Source of the DNA: Bythopirellula sp.
GTDB lineage: Bacteria > Planctomycetota > Planctomycetia > Pirellulales > Lacipirellulaceae
Length of the DNA: 44,163 nt
Assembly (NCBI GenBank): GCA_028285205.1
Contig: JANQQA010000255.1
Coordinates: 1-44,163, forward strand
Direction of reading: 5' to 3'
Below, piece after piece: positions 18,228-26,600 of this stretch (within the stretch, counting starts at the first letter, position 1; every line of letters starts with the position of its first letter). Both the position numbers and the translations under genes were made by a program. Under the pieces are notes generated by a model. It saw only the letters and a program-made list of their open reading frames with translations, did not search any database and was not told where the DNA came from.

Positions 18228-19250
18228 TTGGCTACCTCGAACTCAGCTCGCTTCCGACCCAAATCGCATTGCCAATTCGTTGCTTTCACCTTAGTGGAGC
18301 TGTTGGTTGTGATCGCCATCATCGGTGTGCTCGTGGCGCTGCTGCTGCCGGCAGTTCAATCGGCAAGAGAAGCAGCTCGTCGGGCTCAGTGCCTCAACAA
18401 CTTAAAGAATGTCGCACTGGCACACCTCAACTACGAATCCGCTCGCAAACAATTTCCGCCTGGGAACCTCGGCTGGGACCCCAACTCGAACAATCATGGC
18501 CTGATCGGCTCCGCACAACCTCGAACCCCAAACGTTGTGTTTTTATTGCCGTATCTGGAGCAATCTGCTCTGTCCGACATTTACGACTTGAATAGAGCTT
18601 GGTGGCAGCAGCAAGCCCAAGTGACCCAAGCGATGGAGGTCCCGCTACCAAGCTATCAATGTCCAAGCGATGAGAGAATCCAAATGGAAGGGGCTACGGG
18701 CTCCGCGATCCGGGATGCGAAAGGCAACTATGGATTGAATTGGGGCTCTTTCTTCTACTACGACCAAGAGAACGAGGAACTCTTCGGCGAGCCGCTGCAG
18801 AACGAAAGAGTGGCGGATGGGATGAAGGCGCCATTCTGGCTGGGCTTTGGTGCAAGAATTGGGCAAATCACTGACGGAACAAGCAACACCTTGTTAGTTC
18901 TCGAAATGATTCAAGCGCCCTCAGGAGGCACGGCCAGTGAGCGGGATCGTCGCGGGCGGATTTGGAATGAAGCAGCCAGCTGCCACTTAATTAGTACCTA
19001 CCTATCGCCAAACAGCGGAGAGGCCGACTTCGGCGAGTGCAAAAATCAGCCCGATAATGGCCTACCGTGTATCGACTTAAACGACGCAAACTACGGTAGC
19101 CACTCGCTAGGGTCGCGCAGTCGTCATCCTGGCGGAGTGAATGCCGCAATGTGTGACGGCTCTGTTCAGTATTTCGTGGATGAAATTGACATCACCGCTT
19201 GGGGGCTACTATCGCTGATGGATGATGGTCGCTCCGTAACCTTTGAATGA
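18228..19250 (+). CDS. DUF1559 protein with prepilin-type N-terminus
   Basis: A 340-residue DUF1559 (SBP_bac_10-type) protein. The TTG at 18228 is preferred because AGGAG lies seven bases upstream; a TTG at 18189 has none. A prepilin-like segment [20 protein letters not shown] is followed by [20 protein letters not shown], and the C-terminus has the family's SRHPGGVNAAMCDGSV. The residue before the cleavage-site Phe is Ala (VAFTLVE) rather than the usual Gly, which may affect prepilin peptidase processing. These proteins are expanded in planctomycetes and are thought to be type-IV-pilin-like surface proteins; the exact role is not established. It leads a rightward cluster ending at 22800. Confidence 0.88.
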   Translation: MATSNSARFRPKSHCQFVAFTLVELLVVIAIIGVLVALLLPAVQSAREAARRAQCLNNLKNVALAHLNYESARKQFPPGNLGWDPNSNNHGLIGSAQPRTPNVVFLLPYLEQSALSDIYDLNRAWWQQQAQVTQAMEVPLPSYQCPSDERIQMEGATGSAIRDAKGNYGLNWGSFFYYDQENEELFGEPLQNERVADGMKAPFWLGFGARIGQITDGTSNTLLVLEMIQAPSGGTASERDRRGRIWNEAASCHLISTYLSPNSGEADFGECKNQPDNGLPCIDLNDANYGSHSLGSRSRHPGGVNAAMCDGSVQYFVDEIDITAWGLLSLMDDGRSVTFE

Positions 19251-19323
19251 AATCAGGTGATGTTGACTGCTCATTTTCCTACCAATCGCGAGTCATTCCA
19301 AATTCACTGAAGAACAAGTTTGT

Positions 19324-19749
19324 ATGTCTGATCAAACGATGCGTGACTTGGTGGGGCCGCTGACTCTGCTGTCTCTCTTGGCGGTACTTGGATGTGGTGA
19401 CTCCTCGGGAAGGCGGGAAGTTAGCGGTACTGTTACTTTCGCTGGAGAGCCGCTTAAAGAAGGTCGGCTTTCCTTGCGTCCCTTGGGCCAAGGGCCTTCT
19501 GCAGGGTGCGAAATCGTCGATGGGCAGTTTCACATTCCTAGTCATCATGGACCAAAACCGGGCGAACACAAAGTCTCCATACAAGCTTATCAGGAAACCG
19601 GCAGAATGATTGCCTCAGCTTCTGATCCACGCAACAAAGTCGCCGAGGTCGCAAATAAACTGCCTTCAAAGTATGCCTTCAACTCTCCGTTGCGTATGGA
19701 TGTAGTCAGCGAAGGAGATAACTACTTTGAATTCGACCTAGAGAACTAA
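19324..19749 (+). CDS. small lipoprotein, carboxypeptidase-regulatory-like fold
   Basis: A 141-residue lipoprotein. A hydrophobic signal segment ends in the lipobox LAVLGCG, giving a lipidated Cys near residue 24. The rest (REVSGTVTFAGEPLKEGRLSL, then KPGEHKVSIQAY) matches the small transthyretin-like or carboxypeptidase-regulatory domain proteins that commonly follow DUF1559 genes in planctomycetes. It lies 73 bases after the DUF1559 stop, in the same orientation. Its role is unknown; a structural or assembly partner of the DUF1559 protein is the contextual guess. Confidence 0.8.
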   Translation: MSDQTMRDLVGPLTLLSLLAVLGCGDSSGRREVSGTVTFAGEPLKEGRLSLRPLGQGPSAGCEIVDGQFHIPSHHGPKPGEHKVSIQAYQETGRMIASASDPRNKVAEVANKLPSKYAFNSPLRMDVVSEGDNYFEFDLEN

Positions 19750-19808
19750 TTGCAATCAGATATCAACCTATCTCAAAGCTGATCGAGAGATTTAGAGGGG
19801 AAATAACC

Positions 19809-21836
19809 ATGTATCGCGTTAATCGGCGTCACTTTGCCGGCTTACTTATTGCCGGCCTTACTTTGGCTTCAGTTGCGGCCATCTGTCCATCCGCTCAAGC
19901 TCAGATTCTGTTCTCGGATAGTTTCGAACGCACCACGGGGGCCTTTGGCGATCTTGAGCCTCCTCCAATTCCAGCCGTCTCCGATTTTGGCGCGTTTGAC
20001 AATGCACTGGGCGGCACCGTTTCGCCGACCACTTACCTCACAACGGAACCACCAAACAACAATATTCAATCTGTTGGACTGGATGATCGAGCCGACTACG
20101 ACGATTCCGGAACAATTGCAGGAGCAGACTTTCTGCAGTGGCAACGTGAGAATGGGACGATGCCTGCCAACCCAGGCGAAGGGGCCGACGGCACCGGCAA
20201 TGGCCGGGTCGGTAGAGCCGATTTGGTGCTTTGGCAAGAGAACTACAGAGGCCCCCTGGGGCAGGGTGAGTTGCGAAACGGGCGGGTCATTGCCGATGTT
20301 AATCTTGCAGTCATCCCTGCAGTACAGTCGGCGGGAGGTTTTGTTATTCAGGCAGACTATTTCCCGTCGAACGCAGGCGGTCCGGGGTCCAATGGTCGAG
20401 ACTGGCCCGCCCTGATGCTGACCGATACCGCCGACACTGCGATCATTGGCGGCCCACAAGCGATTGCGAACCTAGCGAACGACAACATCCGCGCGGGATT
20501 TGCGCCCCGCAACTCTGGAAGCCTGTTGCAACGCCTCAATAACGAAGCACCAGGTGGAAGTAACGCCAACGACAACTTGGCCGCTGGCGGCAACCCGTTC
20601 AATGCTGGCGTCAACGAACCAGTTATTGACCAACCGGCCTTCAGCGACTACAGCCTCAATTACTTAGGCGCGAACAGTCCCAGCCCACCTGACGACTTCG
20701 TTAATCCAAGCTCCTACTCGGTTCGCGTTGATGTGGACGCCCCTAATGGCTTCGGCAGTGGAGCGGAAGCTTTTGCTACGGTCACCGTGGGTGGAAACGC
20801 TGTCTTTACAAATGAGCCTTTCACCTGGGGAGCCGATCCCGAGGACGACAATAACGTCTATTTGGGTTTCGTCGGTTTCGGTCCGACCAACGACACCGTA
20901 GCGACGGTGGCAGGCAATGAATTCGATAACCTCGTGCTTTCGTCCAATGGTACTACCATACTCTCTGATAACTTCAATGGCCGAACCTCGGGTAACGCCA
21001 CCGAACCAGGAGGAATCTCTGATTGGGGCGCGCCCAATAATGGGTTAGGTGGTAGCGTCTCGACGACTTATCTGACCACGACGGCGGGCAATGCGCAGCA
21101 ACAGACGGTCGAGAGCGGAGTGGGCGTCTTGCGATCGGGTCGAACGATTATCGATTACAATCTCGCAACCGACTCGACGATAACCAGCAATGGTGAATTC
21201 ACGATCGAGTTCGAAGTCGATCCCTCGGACGACGGCAACGGGGGTAGCTTAGGCCGATCGTGGGCAGGAATTGCTCTCGGAAACACCAACGACTTAACGA
21301 ATTGGGGAGGAGCGCTCTTTCTTCCTAACAATGGCAACGCCCGATTGGGCTTCGCTCCACGCAACAGCGGCACGATGCTAAGCGTGGCTCGCGGCGGTTT
21401 CGGAACACTGACCGATGGTAATCCTAGTACTACCTTCGACGAGTTGGTGTTCGATCAAGAGGTCTTCGACAACTATGCCGCCAATTACAACAATGGCTCT
21501 GGCGATGATTTTCTCAATGACAAAGCTTACACGATGCGGGTGGAAGTGGCCTCGGACTTTTCCGCAAACGCCCCCTCGACCGCGACCGTCTTCATTGGCG
21601 AAGTTGGCGGAACGCTGACGAATATTGGTACGTTCGACTTTCAATGGGGCGACAATGCCGGCGAGGCTTATATCGCTCTGGCTGGCAACAACGACGTACA
21701 TAAGATCGACAACCTGATCGTCGAGGTCTTGCCTGCCAGTTCACTTGCGTCGGTACCTGAACCTTCAAGCCTGATGCTAGGGCTTGCAAGTTTGATGGCA
21801 GTCGGCCTTTACCGTGGACGAGCTCAAAATTCGTGA
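19809..21836 (+). CDS. PEP-CTERM protein with duplicated PRNSG domain and nested dockerin
   Basis: Protein of 675 residues; signal peptide about 1-31 (PSAQAQ). Two homologous beta-rich domains (about 32-375 and 376-640) each show a DSFERT or DNFNGRT opening, TTYLTT, a GFAPRNSG signature and a terminal EFDNLVL or KIDNLIV. In the first copy a dockerin-like module of about 60 residues (D96-W144: DYDDSGTIAGADFLQWQ and DGTGNGRVGRADLVLWQ) sits inside the domain, between segments that are continuous in the second copy. VPEPSS, a hydrophobic helix and a basic tail follow. GAGGGGAAA precedes the start. The fold resembles concanavalin/jelly-roll carbohydrate-binding modules, but I cannot assign a family. 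The next gene encodes a single-domain relative. Confidence 0.8.
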   Translation: MYRVNRRHFAGLLIAGLTLASVAAICPSAQAQILFSDSFERTTGAFGDLEPPPIPAVSDFGAFDNALGGTVSPTTYLTTEPPNNNIQSVGLDDRADYDDSGTIAGADFLQWQRENGTMPANPGEGADGTGNGRVGRADLVLWQENYRGPLGQGELRNGRVIADVNLAVIPAVQSAGGFVIQADYFPSNAGGPGSNGRDWPALMLTDTADTAIIGGPQAIANLANDNIRAGFAPRNSGSLLQRLNNEAPGGSNANDNLAAGGNPFNAGVNEPVIDQPAFSDYSLNYLGANSPSPPDDFVNPSSYSVRVDVDAPNGFGSGAEAFATVTVGGNAVFTNEPFTWGADPEDDNNVYLGFVGFGPTNDTVATVAGNEFDNLVLSSNGTTILSDNFNGRTSGNATEPGGISDWGAPNNGLGGSVSTTYLTTTAGNAQQQTVESGVGVLRSGRTIIDYNLATDSTITSNGEFTIEFEVDPSDDGNGGSLGRSWAGIALGNTNDLTNWGGALFLPNNGNARLGFAPRNSGTMLSVARGGFGTLTDGNPSTTFDELVFDQEVFDNYAANYNNGSGDDFLNDKAYTMRVEVASDFSANAPSTATVFIGEVGGTLTNIGTFDFQWGDNAGEAYIALAGNNDVHKIDNLIVEVLPASSLASVPEPSSLMLGLASLMAVGLYRGRAQNS

Positions 21837-21848
21837 TGTTTCTTGGCT

Positions 21849-21890
21849 GCCCGTCGTTGGGGTAGTCGACGGGCTACAATACCCTTTGTT
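21849..21890 (+). terminator. stem-loop with downstream T-rich tract
   Basis: GCCCGTCG (21849-21856) pairs perfectly with CGACGGGC (21867-21874). A T-rich tract follows at 21885-21894. It sits 12 bases after the PEP-CTERM stop. The gap between stem and T-run is wide for a classic terminator. Confidence 0.5.
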
Positions 21891-21912
21891 TTTTGGGGAG
21901 GAAGGATGACTA

Positions 21913-22800
21913 ATGAATCGTAACAGCCAGTTTTTCGTTGGCCTCTTGGCCGCAATTTGTTTAGCGATGGCTAACACCGACGCTGCCATCATAACTGACA
22001 CCTTCGAACGCACTGTGGACCCCGGCTGGGGTTCGGTCGACAGCGGTGCCGTTAACGGCGATTCCGGAAGTGTGGCCGCATCCTATGCCCTAGACGGTGG
22101 AGTTTCCGTCAATGGTACCGCTGGAATCGTCAACAACAACCGAGTTGTGCTGGACTACAATCTGGCAGCCGATCCTGATGTGATCGCAGGCGGCGGTTTC
22201 GTCGTTGAATGGCGTGTCAATCCTGGAGACGGAGATGACACTGCGGGTGAGAGCGGTACGGGTCGCGAATTCGCCGGTATCGGTATCAGTGACAGCAATC
22301 AGAATCCACCCTACGGCGGCGCCGGCGCAATCACGAACGGCAGCAACGATACGCTGCGCTATGCCGTGTTGCCTCGCAATAGCGGTAGCGCTGGACTACT
22401 GCTACGCACTGCAGGTAATGTTCGTACGCTTTTGGCCGATGGCAATCCCGATGGCGGCATCAACGAAGAAATCTTTGATCAAGCCGTGTTCGACGACTAT
22501 GTCAACCAGGGTGCTCCCGATCCGTTTGCTAACTCGAAGTTCTATGATGTGCGGATCGAAGTGCTGGGTGATTTTTCCGCGGCCAGTCCGACAACGATCA
22601 ACACAACGATCAACGGTGTCGCATTAGCGACTCAAGTCGTCGAGTGGGGCGATGCCGGCCAAGCTTATCTCTCGGCAGTCGCATTCAACGGACCGCACCA
22701 GTACGACGACTTGCGAGTTACCGCGATTCCTGAGCCCGCATCGTTGCTGCTGGTCACTACTGGCTGCTTGAGTCTCTGCTCGCTTCGCAGGCGAGCATAG
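21913..22800 (+). CDS. PEP-CTERM protein, single PRNSG domain
   Basis: Protein of 295 residues, a one-domain relative of the preceding gene product. Signal peptide about 1-24; then DTFERTVD, VVLDYNLAADP, VLPRNSGSAG, EIFDQAVFDDY and HQYDDLRV in the same order as in its neighbour. The C-terminus reads IPEPAS, a hydrophobic stretch and LRRRA. A strong ribosome site (GGAGGAAGG, 21897-21905) precedes the ATG. A strong terminator follows at 22841. It is probably exported and anchored by exosortase; binding activity is inferred from the beta-sandwich-like pattern. Confidence 0.82.
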   Translation: MNRNSQFFVGLLAAICLAMANTDAAIITDTFERTVDPGWGSVDSGAVNGDSGSVAASYALDGGVSVNGTAGIVNNNRVVLDYNLAADPDVIAGGGFVVEWRVNPGDGDDTAGESGTGREFAGIGISDSNQNPPYGGAGAITNGSNDTLRYAVLPRNSGSAGLLLRTAGNVRTLLADGNPDGGINEEIFDQAVFDDYVNQGAPDPFANSKFYDVRIEVLGDFSAASPTTINTTINGVALATQVVEWGDAGQAYLSAVAFNGPHQYDDLRVTAIPEPASLLLVTTGCLSLCSLRRRA

Positions 22801-22840
22801 AGCGGTGACTTAGAATCTCTGTATGCCAATTTGAGCTTAC

Positions 22841-22880
22841 CCAACGGGCGTCAAATTTATCTGACGCCCGTTGGCTTTTG
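22841..22880 (+). terminator. strong Rho-independent terminator
   Basis: CCAACGGGCGTCA (22841-22853) pairs perfectly with TGACGCCCGTTGG (22862-22874) around an 8-nt loop and is followed by CTTTTG. It lies 40 bases after the stop of the gene ending at 22800 and closes the 18228-22800 cluster. Confidence 0.88.
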
Positions 22881-23439
22881 CAATATCGCAGCGGAATGAA
22901 CTGATCCGAACAAAGGACTGGTTGCTGGTGAACTTCACCAACTGGGTTCGTGTTGCAGCTTGCTTTACTGTGAATGTGGCGATGGACATCCTGGGGAACT
23001 GGAAGTTGCAAGCAAATACTGATCGATGATTAGCCGCTATCTTACGGCCTAGTAAGTTTTTTCCATACGAGCACGCAACATAGAGCTAGCAGCTAAACGC
23101 ATCGAACTATTTCACCGAGCACAGATACAGTTCACAGACTAAGCTGTTTCAATCCCTCACGAGTCCGAATTTATTCCATCAGAGGGGCGTAAACTGTTGC
23201 AGATCTGATGGCGCAAGTCGACCAGCGATTTTCTTCGACCAGGCTTGAACTCGCGGTCATCTGAACTGCGTCTGCATCTCGATTCGAAATCACCACCCGC
23301 GAAACAGAAAGTGACCGCCATGCGCGCATCGACGGGCATAGATAGGGTGTACTTGAAAGGATTGATAGATTTAGCTTCGACAAGTAGCTTTGCACCTCCA
23401 AATATCCCATTATCTCTAGTCGGGAACGCCGAGACACTT
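22881..23439. other. intergenic, no gene supported
   Basis: Short open frames exist on both strands but carry no family motif and no ribosome binding site. The stretch separates the rightward cluster from leftward genes and would be the 3' region of the gene ending at 23440. I see no clear repeat here. Confidence 0.45.
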
Positions 23440-24234
23440 TCAAATTCGCTGACTGTAGTAACAGATCCCTAGAATCGCCAAGAGCATTGATGTCGACGGC
23501 TCAGGGACGGGCGTAAAGTTTAATCCCACTCTAAAGTTGTCGATTCCTGCAGTGTTTTGGATCCGAAAACCCGTTCCAGAAGTCGAACTCATCTGTAGCA
23601 GATAGCCGAACTCAATGGGTTTACCTGCTGCTGAAAAATCAAGCACTTCGGGTCCACCTGTGAGTGTGCGGAAGTCCGAACTGTCCTTGCCGCCGTCGCT
23701 ATGAAAAATCCAACCGGAATTCGGAACGAGCGATAGCAACGAATTGTTGGACGGCTGGAAGACTACACCATCTTGACGAAGTAAGAATCCGAAACGAACG
23801 ACCCGTCCGGTCGGTGTCGACTGTGCAGGAGGACGGTCGTCAAGGGCGTTAGCATGGTACGACAGCGTGATGCCGTCAATTCCTCCATCAATCATCGGGT
23901 TCCAAGTCTGGGCTGTATTGAAGTGGCCGATCTGAATCCTGGGGGCCATCCTGCCACCTACTAAGCCGCCAGCAGCAGACATTTGAGATTCACGAAATGC
24001 ACCTGGGAATCCATCTGGAACTTGCTGCGCGGTAGACTCTGCCGTGCCGAGCGCAAACGTGTTGGATATGATTTCGCGAGACCAATCAGCATCGCTGAAT
24101 GTCTGATCTGTGAGAGCAATAAATTCTGCTGAGGCTATCTGCGGCCATAGAGTCGCGGCAGCTATGATGACTGGCACGCAGTGGCATAGAGTAGTAATGC
24201 GAACACGGGAACTGTGAGATAATTGGGAAGTCAT
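23440..24234 (-). CDS. PEP-CTERM protein of unknown function
   Basis: Protein of 264 residues. The start at 24234 is preferred because GAGGAG lies just upstream; the frame extends to 24309 without such a site. A signal segment (about 15-36, CHCVPVIIAAATLWPQIASA) precedes a beta-rich domain beginning FIALTDQTFSDADW, with a RFGFLLRQDGVVF segment and a closing NTAGIDNFRVGL. The C-terminus is PVPEPSTSMLLAILGICYYSQRI, that is PEP, a short hydrophobic helix and a single basic residue. This resembles the jelly-roll PEP-CTERM proteins of planctomycetes. No partner is visible. Confidence 0.75.
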   Translation of the reverse strand: MTSQLSHSSRVRITTLCHCVPVIIAAATLWPQIASAEFIALTDQTFSDADWSREIISNTFALGTAESTAQQVPDGFPGAFRESQMSAAGGLVGGRMAPRIQIGHFNTAQTWNPMIDGGIDGITLSYHANALDDRPPAQSTPTGRVVRFGFLLRQDGVVFQPSNNSLLSLVPNSGWIFHSDGGKDSSDFRTLTGGPEVLDFSAAGKPIEFGYLLQMSSTSGTGFRIQNTAGIDNFRVGLNFTPVPEPSTSMLLAILGICYYSQRI

Positions 24235-24505
24235 TCTATTGTCTCCTCTAGCAGGGCTATTCAGGTTGAAGCCTTTTGGTTTGCGTCGGGCAGCAATCGC
24301 TGCCAACATGGAAATTTGTTTGAGTCGGGTTTGACGTTCGCGATGCCTTTCCTATCAAAAAAATCGGCGAGACATATCTGGCCTTCCTCACTCGAACTAG
24401 TTCCATCTGAATGAGAGAATCACAGCCGCTGAAATTCCTCTAGTTGATACCAGTTGGGAAGTAGGCCACTGCCGCTACACTTTTGTAAGGTGACGGACCT
24501 AAAAA

Positions 24506-25849
24506 TTATGCACTCACTTTCGTACGCCGCGATCGCCGTCCAGCGATCGTAGCCAACATGGCAAGCACGATCTGCACAGTCGCTGGCTCTGGCACAGCGG
24601 TGATGGATGCGATGGGGCCGATCGTGCCAGGTGTGTACGCACGCTGCCAACTTAGGAAATCACTGCCGTGGCGAGTCGTCCCGTAGTTGGACATCCAGTC
24701 GGCTAAATCATCGGCGTCGATATCGCCATCCAGGTCGAAGTCCGACGCGTCGGCGGGACGAATCAGGTTTAGCGTCGAAGTGGCACTTAGGAAGTCGATC
24801 GTGGTTGTGTAGTCGGAGTTCAAGACGATTCCGACCGAACCGCCGTTGACCAACTCCGCCGCCAGGAATGCGTCGTCACGGCGAGTGACTTCCATGGTTT
24901 CGCCGATCCCCAACTCAAGCGGGTCGCCGTTGATCGTAACCGAATCGACGAACAGGTTGAGCGTACCGGGCGAACCTGTGAAGCCACCAAGCTTCAGGTT
25001 GTCGCCAAAGGTACCGCCGCTCATGCTCAGTGTGCTATTGTAAATCTTGAAACCGGCTCCCAAGGCACCGCCGGACATGTTCATCACGCTGTCGCGAAGC
25101 AATGAGTTGCCGCCGATTGCACCGCCAGTCATGCTTATCGTCGAGTTGTCTGTCGCCATGAACTCGCGGTCAATCGTGCCGCCACGGATGTCAACCGTAG
25201 CCGTGGAACTCTTGACGTGGGTGAATTGACCGAGCGAACCGCCAGAAACAGTAAGGTGGGCCGAGTCTTCCACGGTGAGAAAGTCGCCCACAGTTCCGCC
25301 AGCGATTGTCAAGTTGCCGCTTTCTGCCACTGCGACGTTGTCTTCCACGATTCCGCCAGTGATGGTCACTTGCGAGTTGCCTTCCGCGATGATCGACGGT
25401 GCTCCGTGCGCCTGACCGCCACCCGTGCGGCCGCCATGGACGTTCATCACCGCGTCGCCTTGCACACGCAACAGACCGCGCGCCCAGCCATCATTCACAT
25501 TGACGGTCGTCGCACCTGTCGCGCCCGTGAACGTCACAGGTGCAAAGGCGACCCCACCGGTGTTGAGGTTGAGATTCACGTTGTCTAGATGCGGATGAAT
25601 CGTGGGGAATCCCAATTCGCCGCGATCGTTGATGTTGAGCGTAGCGCCACTAAAGTTGAAGCCGTGAGGTGCAACGCTACCGAAGTCATGGACGTTCACT
25701 ACCGCCGTGGGGTTAGCCGCGAAAAACGCTTCGTCAGGCAAACCCCAAGAATCTTCGTCAATGGTGATGACAGGTGAGGCAGCCGCATAGGCGACAACAC
25801 TCAGAACTTGGCAAACAGCGGCAATCCAGGTGATTTTCTTGGTAGACAT
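24506..25849 (-). CDS. PEP-CTERM repeat protein with dockerin-like loops
   Basis: Protein of 447 residues; signal peptide about 1-24 (VAYAAAS). Residues 85-310 form a regular solenoid: short repeats of the type (S/D)xxxx(M/L)T(I/V)SGGT(V/I)GDxL, such as LTIAGGTVGDFL, LTVSGGSLGQFT and LSMSGGTFGDNL, so probably a right-handed beta-helix. Near 370-410 are dockerin-like Ca-binding loops (DFDLDGDIDADDLADWM, GSDFLSWQRAY). The tail is VPEPAT, a hydrophobic helix and RRSRRTKVSA. AAGGAGA precedes the ATG. Such solenoids often serve in adhesion or polysaccharide binding; no catalytic residues are evident. Confidence 0.82.
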   Translation of the reverse strand: MSTKKITWIAAVCQVLSVVAYAAASPVITIDEDSWGLPDEAFFAANPTAVVNVHDFGSVAPHGFNFSGATLNINDRGELGFPTIHPHLDNVNLNLNTGGVAFAPVTFTGATGATTVNVNDGWARGLLRVQGDAVMNVHGGRTGGGQAHGAPSIIAEGNSQVTITGGIVEDNVAVAESGNLTIAGGTVGDFLTVEDSAHLTVSGGSLGQFTHVKSSTATVDIRGGTIDREFMATDNSTISMTGGAIGGNSLLRDSVMNMSGGALGAGFKIYNSTLSMSGGTFGDNLKLGGFTGSPGTLNLFVDSVTINGDPLELGIGETMEVTRRDDAFLAAELVNGGSVGIVLNSDYTTTIDFLSATSTLNLIRPADASDFDLDGDIDADDLADWMSNYGTTRHGSDFLSWQRAYTPGTIGPIASITAVPEPATVQIVLAMLATIAGRRSRRTKVSA

Positions 25850-26600
25850 CTTGGGTCTCCTTCTGTCAGACTTAAACGCTCGCTACGACCGAGTCGAGAT
25901 ATGCAAGCCCTGAAAAACGTGTGGTTATTAAGCGTCTCACCACATCGGACGCCCACCCGACAGGGCTAGAAGGAGTTTTGAGGAATGGCAGAATGCCTGA
26001 TCTATGGACGAAAACGCAGCATGCTACGCTTTTTTTAGGCTCTTTGGAGAATCAAACACCTGTCCGAGCGTACCAACACAAGCATGCCAATGCAGCAACA
26101 AGGTCTTTCGGCTGGCAGTGAATGCGAGCCGTCATTTTCCCTCCGTGGTTGCATCACCTTCGGCCGCGAAGACCTAGCCTACCTAGTTTCGGTGAGATCG
26201 GCCGAAGCAGCAACTGTAATCCCTGAATCTGCTGCGGGTGAGCACTCCCGAGCGAGTCCGGTGGCCATTTCCACGTGCAGGCTGGAACAATCGCTGCTGA
26301 TTCAAGAGCACAGATTCCAGCGTCGGTTGATTTCTTCGAGTGCGGTTTGTGATCTTCTCAGAATTTACTTCTGAGCACGGTAAGCCGATTCTGTCTCTAG
26401 TCGAGGTATCGAATCAGTGGCCGACTTGATGGCGCGCGACGATCGAGGATTTGCTCATCGCGAATCCCTTTGATCACGCCTGGAATCCGCGACCTGATTA
26501 CAAATCAGCGTCGGCGATTCCAGCGGAGAAGGTGATCACCGCCGCTGGAATCAAACGGCTGGTATCCAGTGAATGCGAAGATACCACACGCCCTGGCTGC
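25850..26600. repeat. intergenic cluster of GATTCC/GGAATC palindromes
   Basis: No gene is supported. The clearest palindrome is GATTCCAGCGG (26516-26526) with CCGCTGGAATC (26542-26552), with GGTGATCACC (26531-26540) inside. Another TGGAATC lies at about 26481, and CAGCGTCGGTTGATTTC near 26315 recurs at about 34096. The part near 25850 must contain the promoter of the leftward PEP-CTERM solenoid gene. Confidence 0.6.

Noticed and set aside
23146-23160. GTTTCAATCCCTC, which looks like the start of a CRISPR repeat
   Set aside because: It occurs only once here; no spaced copies and no cas genes are present.
23171-23443. 90-codon open frame on the minus strand
   Set aside because: No motif, no signal peptide, and it begins inside the end of the neighbouring PEP-CTERM gene.
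25921-26121. 66-codon plus-strand frame
   Set aside because: No family resemblance and no ribosome binding site, in a region of palindromic repeats.
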